Shown: piece after piece, positions 25,747-33,841 of the stretch
Numbering within the stretch: position 1 is the stretch's first letter
Layout of the letters: each line of letters begins with the position of its first letter
NCBI RefSeq assembly: GCF_004346845.1
Contig: NZ_SMGI01000004.1
Span: 124,001-188,000 of the forward strand
Length of the DNA stretch: 64,000 nucleotides
Direction of reading: 5' to 3'
From: Winogradskyella wandonensis
GTDB lineage: Bacteria > Bacteroidota > Bacteroidia > Flavobacteriales > Flavobacteriaceae
Made by a program: the position numbers and the translations under genes
The notes under the pieces: generated by a model
What the model saw: only the letters and a program-made list of their open reading frames with translations
Told to the model about the DNA's origin: nothing
Database searches by the model: none

Positions 25747-27423
25747 TTATCTAATCACTAATTTCTTAGTGCTTGTTGCACCATCTTGAGTGATTCTTAA
25801 TAAATAGATTCCTGACTTTAAGTTAGAAACGTTTAATCTATTATTAGAAATTGTTTCAGACTTAACTTGCTTGCCTAAAACATCAAATACAGCAACTGCT
25901 ATTGGAGAGGCATTTACAGAAGAAATGTTAACCTCACCAGTATTTGTTGGGTTAGGGAAGATTGAGAACTCATTTCTATCAAAGTTATCAGTAGATAAAG
26001 CAATATCTGACAATGCTCTTGATGTCACCTGCGGTGTACCATTAAATTCTCCAACAAAAGTATTAATTGAAATCGCACCCTGCGGAATTACTTGACCAAT
26101 GTAATCAGCTTCGCTAAAATTAGTTCTAAAAGTAGAAGCGGCTAAAAGTCTAGCTGAAGGGTCAGCAATATCATAACTTGTTGAAGCAGCAAATGTTGCT
26201 GTACCATCAGCAGCCGCAAATGTCACATCATTTATTCTTACTAATTCTGATTCATAATCTTCTTGATTTGCTATAATTTGCGCAAGGGTTACAACCTCTG
26301 GAGTAATAGTATTACTGCCTGCTACTGCTGCATCTTGAGTAGGATTAAATTGCATTATGCCATTAAATTCTGATACTTGCCCTACTAATCCACTCATGGT
26401 AGAACCAATACTAAAAGTTGTGGTGATAATACCTGGAGCATCGTCAATTAATATAGCCGCTGATGCATCTTGGATGTATTTTTGGTTTCTGGACGTTCTA
26501 GTGTAAGTAACAGTAGGCGTACTTTGAACGCTGTAAAAGGCACCTGGCCCGTTTGCATTATAATCTGCTCTCACGGCAGCTAAATCCGCAACAGTAGTTA
26601 AAACACCAACACTGAAGCTTGTCGTATCAGAATCAAGAAGGGCATTACCAGCGTCTCTTAATTCTACAGTGACATCATAACTTGTACCATCCATGGTAGC
26701 TACTGAGAATGGCGTAGCTGTAGGTGCTACACTATTAGGTGCTCCCATGTTTACAATAACATTTACAAACTCATTGCCTGTTAAGTTTGTCGTTGTCCAT
26801 GTTACATCTACGTTAGTCGTGCCCGGATTAAAAACTGTTCCAGAAGATGGGTCAAAAATGGATATCGTAGGAATATTTGTAGAAGAAAAAGTTTGACCAG
26901 GATTAATTAAATCTGGAGAAGCAGTAGAAGGAGCTGACCATGAAAATTCTTCATAGGTGTCACCAGTACCAGTTAGCTGTAAAGATTCTCCAATCGGAGA
27001 ACCTGGTTCAGAAACTCCAATATCTGTTGATAGAACACCATCAGCAACTCCACCAACACCAGTAAAAGATCCCTCGTAACTTAAAAATTGTATCAATGCA
27101 CCACCATTATCCAATGCTATACCGTCTGGCCCACCATTTTGGATTCCAGAGATAGGAAACCAAACTGCACCATACCCAGAACTTCCTTCGTTAGGAATTA
27201 GACCTGATAACGCAACAGAGTTATATGAAGCACCTCCATTACCATTATACAAAGTGATAGTGTAGTTTGTTAAATCTGTACCTGCAGGACCAGCAATTTC
27301 AACACCTTCATTTACATCACTACCAGAGTTGTCATAGTGAATTTCATTTATAAAAACCGTCGTCTGCCCAAAAGAAGCAATAGAGATTAATAAAGTAAAA
27401 AGTAAAAAGTAAAGTTTTTTCAT
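25747..27423 (-). CDS. Secreted multidomain protein with T9SS type A sorting signal
   Basis: A 558-aa exported protein. Signal peptide MKKLYFLLFTLLISIASFGQ; then a lamin-tail-like domain (VFINEIHYDNSGSDVNEGVEIAG) to about 170; an Ig-like segment (about 180-275); an OB-fold DUF5689-like domain (ADLAAVRADYNANGPGAFYS to about 470); and a C-terminal type A sorting domain (FSIFPNPTNTGEVNIS through KKLVIR, about 485-558). The tail directs export through the type IX secretion system and anchoring at the surface. Similar proteins are annotated as extracellular nuclease-associated or adhesin-like, but no nuclease motif is visible here. Confidence 0.88.
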   Translation of the reverse strand: MKKLYFLLFTLLISIASFGQTTVFINEIHYDNSGSDVNEGVEIAGPAGTDLTNYTITLYNGNGGASYNSVALSGLIPNEGSSGYGAVWFPISGIQNGGPDGIALDNGGALIQFLSYEGSFTGVGGVADGVLSTDIGVSEPGSPIGESLQLTGTGDTYEEFSWSAPSTASPDLINPGQTFSSTNIPTISIFDPSSGTVFNPGTTNVDVTWTTTNLTGNEFVNVIVNMGAPNSVAPTATPFSVATMDGTSYDVTVELRDAGNALLDSDTTSFSVGVLTTVADLAAVRADYNANGPGAFYSVQSTPTVTYTRTSRNQKYIQDASAAILIDDAPGIITTTFSIGSTMSGLVGQVSEFNGIMQFNPTQDAAVAGSNTITPEVVTLAQIIANQEDYESELVRINDVTFAAADGTATFAASTSYDIADPSARLLAASTFRTNFSEADYIGQVIPQGAISINTFVGEFNGTPQVTSRALSDIALSTDNFDRNEFSIFPNPTNTGEVNISSVNASPIAVAVFDVLGKQVKSETISNNRLNVSNLKSGIYLLRITQDGATSTKKLVIR

Positions 27424-27657
27424 AATTGATTAATTATAGTTATAAGAATGTCAAATATAAAAAGAATATTTGCTTTAAGTTAATGGTAACGAGCATTTAA
27501 CGCCTTATTTTACAATTATTTAAAGTGTGTCTTTTTTAGATTCGATAAAGTGTAATAATCTTCGATAAATGTTAGGGAATTGTTACCAATTGGTAATCAT
27601 TAATTTTTTTTAAGCAGTTATAATTATATTTACCAAGAGTTATAATTCTACGTCATT

Positions 27658-28344
27658 TTGAAAAAAAGAGATATTAAAATTTTATTAGTAGACGACGAAG
27701 CCGATATTCTAGAGATTGTGGGTTACAATTTGTCATCAGAAGGCTACCAGGTAAAAACGGCACATAATGGCAAAGAAGCCATCGAAAAAGCCAAAAAGCA
27801 TAAACCACACCTCATTATCTTAGATGTTATGATGCCCGAAATGGATGGTATAGAGGCTTGTGAAAAACTAAGAGAAATACCAGAATTAAGCAATACCATA
27901 ATCACGTTTTTAACAGCAAGGGGCGAGGATTACTCTCAGGTTGCGGGATTCGATGCTGGAGCCGATGATTACATAACAAAACCAATAAAACCAAAAGTTT
28001 TGGTAAGTAAGGTTAAAGCACTTCTTAGACGACTTAGAGAGGACGAAACACCTTCTGATTCTGTGACCAAAGTAGGGGATTTAATTATCAATAGAGAGGA
28101 ATATAAAATTAGTCACAAAGGCAAAGAAATTATTTTACCAAGAAAAGAATTTGAGTTATTATCGCTATTAACTACAAAACCTGGAAAAGTATTTAAGCGC
28201 GAAGAAATACTAGACAAAGTTTGGGGTAACGAGGTGGTAGTTGGTGGTAGAACAATAGACGTGCATATAAGAAAGCTACGTGAAAAAATTGGCGATAAAT
28301 CGTTTAAAACCGTTAAAGGCGTTGGTTACAAATTTGTAGACTAA
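27658..28344 (+). CDS. OmpR/PhoB-family response regulator
   Basis: A 228-aa regulator: receiver domain with acidic pocket DDEAD, phospho-acceptor Asp in LIILDVMMPEMDG (about 53-59), TAR switch Thr and conserved KPIKPK; then an OmpR-type winged helix (GDLIINREEYKI to GVGYKFVD). The start is a TTG at 27658, giving MKKRDIKILLVDDE as in homologues; no ATG is available before the receiver. It overlaps the downstream kinase gene by one base. The combination is the RprY/PhoB-like pair of flavobacteria. Confidence 0.95.
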   Translation: MKKRDIKILLVDDEADILEIVGYNLSSEGYQVKTAHNGKEAIEKAKKHKPHLIILDVMMPEMDGIEACEKLREIPELSNTIITFLTARGEDYSQVAGFDAGADDYITKPIKPKVLVSKVKALLRRLREDETPSDSVTKVGDLIINREEYKISHKGKEIILPRKEFELLSLLTTKPGKVFKREEILDKVWGNEVVVGGRTIDVHIRKLREKIGDKSFKTVKGVGYKFVD

Positions 28345-29384
28345 TGCAAAAGAATTTAAAAAAATCCTACCGATTTGCTATAAAAACTGCGGCTTATGTT
28401 ACCATAGTAGCCTCCGTTTTTATGGCGTTGTTTCTTTATGTATTTCATGAGTTAGACTGGGAGTTTTTAATATTCCCTTTTGCCTGTTATGCCGTTTGTT
28501 TTGTTGTAATTCAATACCGTGTAGAAAACTTTATCTACAGAAGAGTGAAAAAAATCTATGATGACCTTACCTTATTAGAATCGACAGATTTAAGACAGCA
28601 ACCCATAACTACGGACATGAAAACCCTTACAGAAGAAATTGATAAATATGCCAGAGATAAAAAAATAGAAATCGAAACATTAAAGGTTAGAGAAGAGTAT
28701 CGTAAAGAGTTTTTGGGTAACGTGTCTCATGAGCTTAAAACACCTTTATTTACAGTTCAGGGCTATATAGAAACACTACTTGATGGTGCAATGAATGATA
28801 AGAATATCAGAGAAAAATACTTGTTACGCGCAAGCAAAGGTGTTGAGCGACTTACCTATATTTTAAAGGATTTAGATATGATTACCAAGTTAGAAGTTGG
28901 TGATTTAAGTCTTAACTACGAGATTTTTGATATTGTAGAATTGGTGCAAAATGTTTTCGATTTGTTCGAGATGAAAGCTGCTAAGAAAAAAATCACCCTA
29001 ACTTTCGATACGGATTATAGCAATCCGATTTTGGTCTTTGCCGATAGAGAGCGCATACAACAGATACTTAGCAATCTTATAGTAAATTCTATTAAATACG
29101 GCTTGCAGCAAGGTACTACCGAGGTAAGTATTCAGAATTTAATTAAAAATAAGGTAATTGTCCGGGTAACCGATAATGGCGAAGGCATTGCAAAGGAACA
29201 CTTAAGTCGATTATTTGAGCGTTTTTACCGTGTCGATAAAAGTGGCTCGCGTAAAGAAGGTGGTTCTGGTCTTGGACTTTCTATAGTAAAACATATTATC
29301 GAAGCTCATAACGAAAGAATTTATGTAGAGAGTGAGCCTGGTGTAGGTAGCGAGTTTTCGTTTACACTAGAAAAGGCTAAATAA
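28344..29384 (+). CDS. Sensor histidine kinase, partner of the PhoB-type regulator
   Basis: A 346-aa kinase with two N-terminal TM helices (about 11-33 and 39-57), no sizeable periplasmic domain, a HisKA domain with the phospho-acceptor His in FLGNVSHELKTPLF (about 127) and an HATPase domain (N box NLIVNSIKYG, G1 DNGEGIAKE, G2 GGSGLGLSIVK). The short sensor part resembles PhoR of Bacteroidota, so phosphate or envelope sensing is possible (inference). Convergent with the next gene, overlapping 18 bp. Confidence 0.94.
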   Translation: MQKNLKKSYRFAIKTAAYVTIVASVFMALFLYVFHELDWEFLIFPFACYAVCFVVIQYRVENFIYRRVKKIYDDLTLLESTDLRQQPITTDMKTLTEEIDKYARDKKIEIETLKVREEYRKEFLGNVSHELKTPLFTVQGYIETLLDGAMNDKNIREKYLLRASKGVERLTYILKDLDMITKLEVGDLSLNYEIFDIVELVQNVFDLFEMKAAKKKITLTFDTDYSNPILVFADRERIQQILSNLIVNSIKYGLQQGTTEVSIQNLIKNKVIVRVTDNGEGIAKEHLSRLFERFYRVDKSGSRKEGGSGLGLSIVKHIIEAHNERIYVESEPGVGSEFSFTLEKAK

Positions 29385-30428
29385 ACGTTTAAAATCTGTA
29401 TGCTGCTCTATGTTTGAAAAACCAGAGTAATTAGCTTCCCATTTTAAATCTGAGAGCGAAAAACTATCTTGACTAAACGCTGGGGCTATTTTTTTATCAG
29501 ACAACATTTTTGCCAAGTACAATTGTTCATACTGTCCAGGTGTAGGAATAAAAACAACCTTTTTTTGGAGTTTGGCTAAATCCATAATAGTAGTATATCC
29601 AGAACGAGATACTAAGAGTTTACTAGAGTTAATGGTGTTTTGTAGTTCATCAGTCGTCATAAAGTTATACAAAACTATTTCGCCTATTTTGGTAATTTTT
29701 TGTTGGTCTTCAACAATGCCACGAACTAGGGTTATCTGTTTGTTACCTTTTTTAAATAGGTTTATTAGCTTTTCTTCAAATTGAGTACGCTGAGGTTCTG
29801 GGCCAGATAATACTGCTAAAATATCAATAGTTTCAGGTCTTTTTTCTTTTTTAAATCGACTTAAAGCGCCAATATATTTTATGCTAAAGGTTGGTTTTTT
29901 GATATGACCGAGAATTCCACTTAGATTAGCGTCACCCCCAAAATCTGGAACCCAACACTCATCAAATTTTTTAATAATATCTTGATGCCACTTGCTACTA
30001 AGCCAAGTTGTTTTACCACTTAAAACTTTAAGCTGATGAGTAATATAAATAGAAGGGACAGATGGATGCCGCACGCCAAATCTATTGTCCGAAATAATTC
30101 CGTCAATATGTTCAGTTTCAACAAGGGTTTTAATAATAGCATTTTCGCGTTTTATAGTTTTTAAAATATGAGGAGAAGACGTCAGTACTTTCCACTTAAA
30201 ACTATTACCCTTTTTGGGATACGAAATATTATACGATGGTAATTCAAATGATTTCAGTTTAGGAAACTCCTTTCTCAATAATTCTAAAGCACCACCGTCT
30301 GAGGCGATTACGGGCTCAAATCCATGTGTGATTAAAGCATTAATTATCGGAATACATCGCGTTGCATGACCCAGACCCCAGTATAATGGGGCAATTAAAA
30401 TTCGTTTATGGTCATGAACTCGTTTCAA
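29367..30428 (-). CDS. Glycosyltransferase-like protein (MurG/UDP-glycosyltransferase fold)
   Basis: A 353-aa protein with a GT-B look: RILIAPLYWGLGHATRCIPII at the N-terminus (a G-rich loop like MurG) and a C-terminal nucleotide-sugar region SRSGYTTIMDLAKLQKKVVFIPTPGQYEQ (about 270-298). Such proteins transfer a sugar to a lipid or other acceptor; the substrate cannot be read from sequence. It overlaps the histidine-kinase 3' end by 18 bp in antisense orientation. Confidence 0.82.
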   Translation of the reverse strand: MKRVHDHKRILIAPLYWGLGHATRCIPIINALITHGFEPVIASDGGALELLRKEFPKLKSFELPSYNISYPKKGNSFKWKVLTSSPHILKTIKRENAIIKTLVETEHIDGIISDNRFGVRHPSVPSIYITHQLKVLSGKTTWLSSKWHQDIIKKFDECWVPDFGGDANLSGILGHIKKPTFSIKYIGALSRFKKEKRPETIDILAVLSGPEPQRTQFEEKLINLFKKGNKQITLVRGIVEDQQKITKIGEIVLYNFMTTDELQNTINSSKLLVSRSGYTTIMDLAKLQKKVVFIPTPGQYEQLYLAKMLSDKKIAPAFSQDSFSLSDLKWEANYSGFSNIEQHTDFKRLFSLF

Positions 30429-30473
30429 TTTAAAGAAAGTGTATTCAACAAAGATAAAGCTAAAATGTTTCCT

Positions 30474-30481
30474 TAATTTTG
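30474..30481 (+). promoter_or_regulatory. -7 box upstream of trmB
   Basis: TAATTTTG matches TAnnTTTG and lies 18 bp before the GTG start of trmB; the -33 region is not convincing. Confidence 0.4.
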
Positions 30482-30499
30482 CCGAAATATTAAATAATT

Positions 30500-31174
30500 G
30501 TGGGAAGTAAAAACAAACTAAAACGCTTTAAAGAAAACGAAACATTTGCAAATGTATTTCAGCCTAAAAGAGACGAATTGATTGATGGCAATTTTAAACT
30601 TAAAGGGAAGTGGAATTCAACTGTTTTTAAAAACGATAATCCAATTGTTTTAGAATTAGGTTGTGGTAAAGGCGAGTACACCGTTGGTTTAGCAAAGCGC
30701 TACCCAAATAAAAATTTTATCGGTATAGATATAAAAGGCGCACGCTTTTGGAGAGGAGCAAAAACAGCTTTAGAGAACGAAATATCTAATGCAAAATTTG
30801 TTAGAACCCAGATAGAATTAATTGAATATGTTTTTGCAGAAAATGAAGTTTCAGAGATATGGATTACCTTTCCAGACCCACAAATAAAATACAAGCGTAC
30901 CAAGCATAGAATGACCAATGTAAAGTTTTTAGAACGCTACAAAAAGGTCCTAAAACCAAATGGAATAATGCACCTAAAAACCGACAGCGAGTTTATGCAC
31001 GGTTACACCTTAGGTCTGCTTCATGGAGCTGGTCACGAAGTGTTATATGCTAATCATAATGTTTACAAGCTTGAAGGTAGTCCAGAGGAAGTTACTGAGA
31101 TACAGACGTTTTACGAAAATCAATATTTAGAGAAAGACAAAGCAATTACGTATATTAGATTTCTAATTAACTAA
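30500..31174 (+). CDS. trmB: tRNA (guanine-N7)-methyltransferase
   Basis: SAM-dependent methylation of G46 in tRNA. The 224-aa protein has motif I LELGCGKGEYTVGLA, FIGIDIKGARFWRGAK, and the family-specific ITFPDPQIKYKRTKHRM. The start is GTG (MGSKNKLKRF), the common N-terminus in flavobacteria. It is followed after 3 bp by a LysE gene, so they form an operon with the next two genes. Confidence 0.95.
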   Translation: MGSKNKLKRFKENETFANVFQPKRDELIDGNFKLKGKWNSTVFKNDNPIVLELGCGKGEYTVGLAKRYPNKNFIGIDIKGARFWRGAKTALENEISNAKFVRTQIELIEYVFAENEVSEIWITFPDPQIKYKRTKHRMTNVKFLERYKKVLKPNGIMHLKTDSEFMHGYTLGLLHGAGHEVLYANHNVYKLEGSPEEVTEIQTFYENQYLEKDKAITYIRFLIN

Positions 31175-31177
31175 ATC

Positions 31178-31816
31178 TTGAGTATTACAATCGTCTTTTT
31201 TCTTGGGCTTTTTGTGGCCTTGATTGGCGTAATTCCGCCAGGTTTGCTAAATATGACGGCAGCAAAAATTAGTCTTAAAGAAGGTGCAGGAAGAGGTGTA
31301 ATGTTTTCTACAGGTGTCTGTTTAGTCGTTTTTATCCAAACGTATATAGCTGCAATTTTTTCAAGATATCTTAGCAATCGACCAGATGTAGTAGAAATTC
31401 TTCAAAGGGTAGCTTTTGTTATTTTTGTTTTAATTACTATTTACTTTCTGGTTTTAGCTTCTAAACAAAAAGAACAGAGCAAGGTGGTAGAAGAAGATGA
31501 CATCCGAAGTAAAAAAAGTCGTTTTTTCTACGGTATGTTTATGTCGGCGCTAAATGTGTTTCCAATTCCATATCAGGCATACATGACAATTACTTTGGCA
31601 TCTTTTGGTGTCATGGATTTTGAACGTGTTAGCATTATTACCTACGTTACGGGAGCAGCAATGGGGACTTTTGTGATGCTCTATGTCTATATTTTCTTTT
31701 TTGATAAAATAAAAGACAAAGCATTTACCTCTCAGAAGAACATGAATTACATTATTGGTAGTGTAACAGGTTTAGTGGCCTTAATTACCTTTATAAATAT
31801 TCTTAGAGAAATTTAA
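31178..31816 (+). CDS. LysE-family transporter
   Basis: A 212-aa membrane protein with six predicted TM helices and the LysE-family beginning (FVALIGVIPPGLLNMTAAKISLKEG). Exporters of this family move amino acids or related small molecules out of the cell. The start is TTG, 3 bp after trmB. The substrate cannot be deduced. Confidence 0.85.
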   Translation: MSITIVFFLGLFVALIGVIPPGLLNMTAAKISLKEGAGRGVMFSTGVCLVVFIQTYIAAIFSRYLSNRPDVVEILQRVAFVIFVLITIYFLVLASKQKEQSKVVEEDDIRSKKSRFFYGMFMSALNVFPIPYQAYMTITLASFGVMDFERVSIITYVTGAAMGTFVMLYVYIFFFDKIKDKAFTSQKNMNYIIGSVTGLVALITFINILREI

Positions 31817-31817
31817 G

Positions 31818-32150
31818 ATGAAACCCGAAACTAAAAGTTTTTTCGAGCGTGTTTACGAAGTTGCAAAGCTGATTCCGTATGGCCGGGCAACAAGCTATGG
31901 CGCTATTGCAAAATACTTAGGCGCTACAAGAAGTGCACGCATCGTAGGTTACGCTATGAATGGCTCTTTTGGTAAAGATGTCCCGGCACATCGTGTAGTA
32001 AATAGAAAAGGCTTGCTCACAGGAAAACATCATTTCGAAGGCACAAACCTTATGCAACAACTTTTAGAAAATGAAGGTATTAAAGTAGTCGATAATCAAA
32101 TCCAGAATTTCGAAGCCATTTTTTGGGACCCTTCAAAAGAGATAGGTTAG
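31818..32150 (+). CDS. Alkyltransferase-like protein (ATL, MGMT family without active Cys)
   Basis: A 110-aa DNA-binding domain of the O6-alkylguanine transferase family. The helix-turn-helix (IPYGRATSYGAIAKYLGATRSAR) and the Tyr/Arg region are present, but the PCHRV catalytic motif reads PAHRV (D-V-P-A-H-R-V), so it cannot accept an alkyl group. Such ATL proteins bind O6-alkylguanine and recruit nucleotide-excision repair (family knowledge). It is adjacent to trmB/lysE with a 1-bp gap. With tag, this is the second alkylation-repair function in the window. Confidence 0.92.
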   Translation: MKPETKSFFERVYEVAKLIPYGRATSYGAIAKYLGATRSARIVGYAMNGSFGKDVPAHRVVNRKGLLTGKHHFEGTNLMQQLLENEGIKVVDNQIQNFEAIFWDPSKEIG

Positions 32151-32220
32151 CATATTTACAAACTGTATTCACTCATTGTTCTTTTCAATTTTCTTAACGA
32201 AAAATATAAACTTTTAGCAG

Positions 32221-32228
32221 TATCTTTG
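32221..32228 (+). promoter_or_regulatory. -7 box upstream of mrp
   Basis: TATCTTTG fits TAnnTTTG exactly, 71 bp before the mrp ATG, so the repeat at 32256-32288 would lie in the transcribed leader. Confidence 0.45.
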
Positions 32229-32255
32229 CATTTAGAAATAATCTAAATAAAGATA

Positions 32256-32288
32256 TGTCAGGTTGAGCGCAGTCGAAACCTTTTGACA
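32256..32288 (+). repeat. GAGCG/AGTCGA palindrome in the mrp leader
   Basis: TGTCAGGTTGAGCGCAGTCG, then AAACCTTTTGACA: outer TGTCA/TGACA and inner GGTT/AACC pair to form a hairpin, 12 bp before the mrp start codon. The core GAGCG-CAGTCGA matches the other family members. Confidence 0.75.
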
Positions 32289-32299
32289 GATTTTAAAGT

Positions 32300-33442
32300 A
32301 TGAAATTAAACAAACAAGATATACTCAATGCGCTAAAAACCATTACGGTTCCTGGTGAAGGACAGAATATGGTAGATAGTGGAGCAGTAACAAATGTAGT
32401 CACATTTGCAGACGAAGTTATTGTAGACATAACAATTAAAAACCCTAGCCTACAAGCTCGTAAAAAGACCGAAGTCGAAATCTTACAAACGATTCACCGC
32501 GAGGTTTACGAAAAAGCAAAGATTAAGGTTAATATAAAAGTAGAAGCACCTACTACACCACAACCAAAAAACGAAATAAAAGGAAACCCAATTCCTGGTA
32601 TTACAAACATTGTTGCTGTTGCTTCTGGTAAAGGTGGTGTAGGTAAGTCAACGGTAACTGCAAACTTAGCAGTGACTTTAGCTAAAATGGGATTTAAAGT
32701 TGGTGTCCTAGATGCAGATATCTACGGACCTTCTATTCCCATTATGTTCGATGTTGCTAATGATCGCCCACTTTCAGTAAATGTAGATGGAAAATCAAAA
32801 ATGAAACCTGTAGAAAATTATGGCGTAAAAGTCCTATCAATAGGTTTCTTTACAAAGCCAGACCAAGCCGTAATCTGGCGCGGACCAATGGCAAGTAAAG
32901 CTTTAAATCAAATGATTTTTGATGCAGCTTGGGGTGACTTAGATTTTCTATTATTGGATTTACCACCAGGAACTGGTGACATTCACTTAAGTATTATGCA
33001 AGCCTTACCAATTACTGGTGCAGTTGTTGTAAGTACACCACAAAATGTGGCATTGGCAGATGCTAAAAAAGGCGTGGCTATGTTTCAGCAAGACAGTATC
33101 AATGTTCCAGTTTTAGGAATAGTTGAAAACATGGCGTATTTTACTCCTGAAGAGTTGCCAACGAATAAGTATTATATTTTTGGACAAGAAGGCGCAAAGC
33201 ATTTAGCTGAAGATTTAGAAGTACCGTTTTTAGGAGAAGTGCCAATTGTACAAAGTATTAGAGAAGCTGGTGATGTTGGTCGTCCGGCAGCGTTGCAAAC
33301 AGCAACTCCAATAGAGGAAGCTTTTGAAGCGATTACCAAAAATGTGGTAGAGCAAGTTGTTTTTAGAAACGAGAATTTACCAGAAACAGAAGCAATAAAG
33401 ATTACAACAATGGCAGGATGTTCTGCTGTAAAAAAGAAATAA
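32300..33442 (+). CDS. mrp: Mrp/NBP35-family P-loop ATPase, Fe-S cluster carrier
   Basis: A 380-aa protein: an N-terminal DUF59 (MIP18-like) domain (1-90), then a ParA-like ATPase with deviant Walker A GKGGVGKSTVTANLA and GVLDADIYGPS. The CxxC that holds the bridging Fe-S cluster in most Mrp proteins (near the IVENMxYF segment) is absent: the place reads ENMAYFTPEELPTNKYY. One Cys remains near the C-terminus (MAGCSAVKKK). The gene abuts the NifU-like gene (stop followed at once by ATG), so they are cotranscribed and likely act together in Fe-S delivery. Confidence 0.92.
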   Translation: MKLNKQDILNALKTITVPGEGQNMVDSGAVTNVVTFADEVIVDITIKNPSLQARKKTEVEILQTIHREVYEKAKIKVNIKVEAPTTPQPKNEIKGNPIPGITNIVAVASGKGGVGKSTVTANLAVTLAKMGFKVGVLDADIYGPSIPIMFDVANDRPLSVNVDGKSKMKPVENYGVKVLSIGFFTKPDQAVIWRGPMASKALNQMIFDAAWGDLDFLLLDLPPGTGDIHLSIMQALPITGAVVVSTPQNVALADAKKGVAMFQQDSINVPVLGIVENMAYFTPEELPTNKYYIFGQEGAKHLAEDLEVPFLGEVPIVQSIREAGDVGRPAALQTATPIEEAFEAITKNVVEQVVFRNENLPETEAIKITTMAGCSAVKKK

Positions 33443-33682
33443 ATGAGTTCAGAAGAATTAAAGTTAAATGTTGAGAAGGCGCTAGACGAAATTCGTCCGT
33501 TCCTTCAGAGTGATGGAGGTGATATTTCTTTACTATCAATTGAAGACGATAAATTAGTAAAAGTACAACTTCAAGGCGCTTGTATTTCATGTAGTGTCAA
33601 TCAAATGACACTAAAGTCTGGTGTAGAAATGACAATTAAAAAGTATGCGCCTCAAATAGAAAAAGTGATTAATGTGGAATAG
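33443..33682 (+). CDS. NifU C-terminal-domain protein (Nfu-type Fe-S scaffold)
   Basis: A 79-aa protein equal to the NfuA/NifU C-terminal domain: LDEIRPFLQSDGGDISLLSI and the cluster-binding CISC (GACISCSVNQMTLKSGVE). It carries a 4Fe-4S cluster between two subunits to client proteins. Directly after mrp with no gap, and upstream of a ferredoxin reductase and ferredoxin, giving an Fe-S-centred run of four genes. Confidence 0.95.
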   Translation: MSSEELKLNVEKALDEIRPFLQSDGGDISLLSIEDDKLVKVQLQGACISCSVNQMTLKSGVEMTIKKYAPQIEKVINVE

Positions 33683-33749
33683 TAAAGTGACTTTTGTCAC
33701 TTTCTATTATGAAGCATTAACTTAGTTTTGTCAATCAAAGCTTAATATT

Positions 33750-33780
33750 GACCTGCAAGGTTTCTGAAACCCTGTAGGTC
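33750..33780 (+). repeat. Imperfect palindrome GACCTGCA...TAGGTC
   Basis: GACCTGCAAGGTTTC-TGA-AACCCTGTAGGTC pairs over 13-14 bp with few mismatches. It lies between the NifU-like and ferredoxin-reductase genes and can act as a terminator-like or processing hairpin. Its type (ACCTGCAGGG / CAGGT) is a familiar flavobacterial interspersed repeat. Confidence 0.65.
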
Positions 33781-33818
33781 TTTCAAAAATAAATAACAGA
33801 GAAGGTTGGAACATCAAG

Positions 33819-33838
33819 ATTCCTGCCTTCGCAGGAAT
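33819..33838 (+). repeat. Short palindrome ATTCCTGCCTTCGCAGGAAT
   Basis: The 20-bp stem-loop (8-bp stem, CTTC-type loop) ends 3 bp before the preferred start codon of the reductase gene at 33842. It is a distinct palindrome type from 33750-33780. Confidence 0.7.
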
Positions 33839-33841
33839 AAA

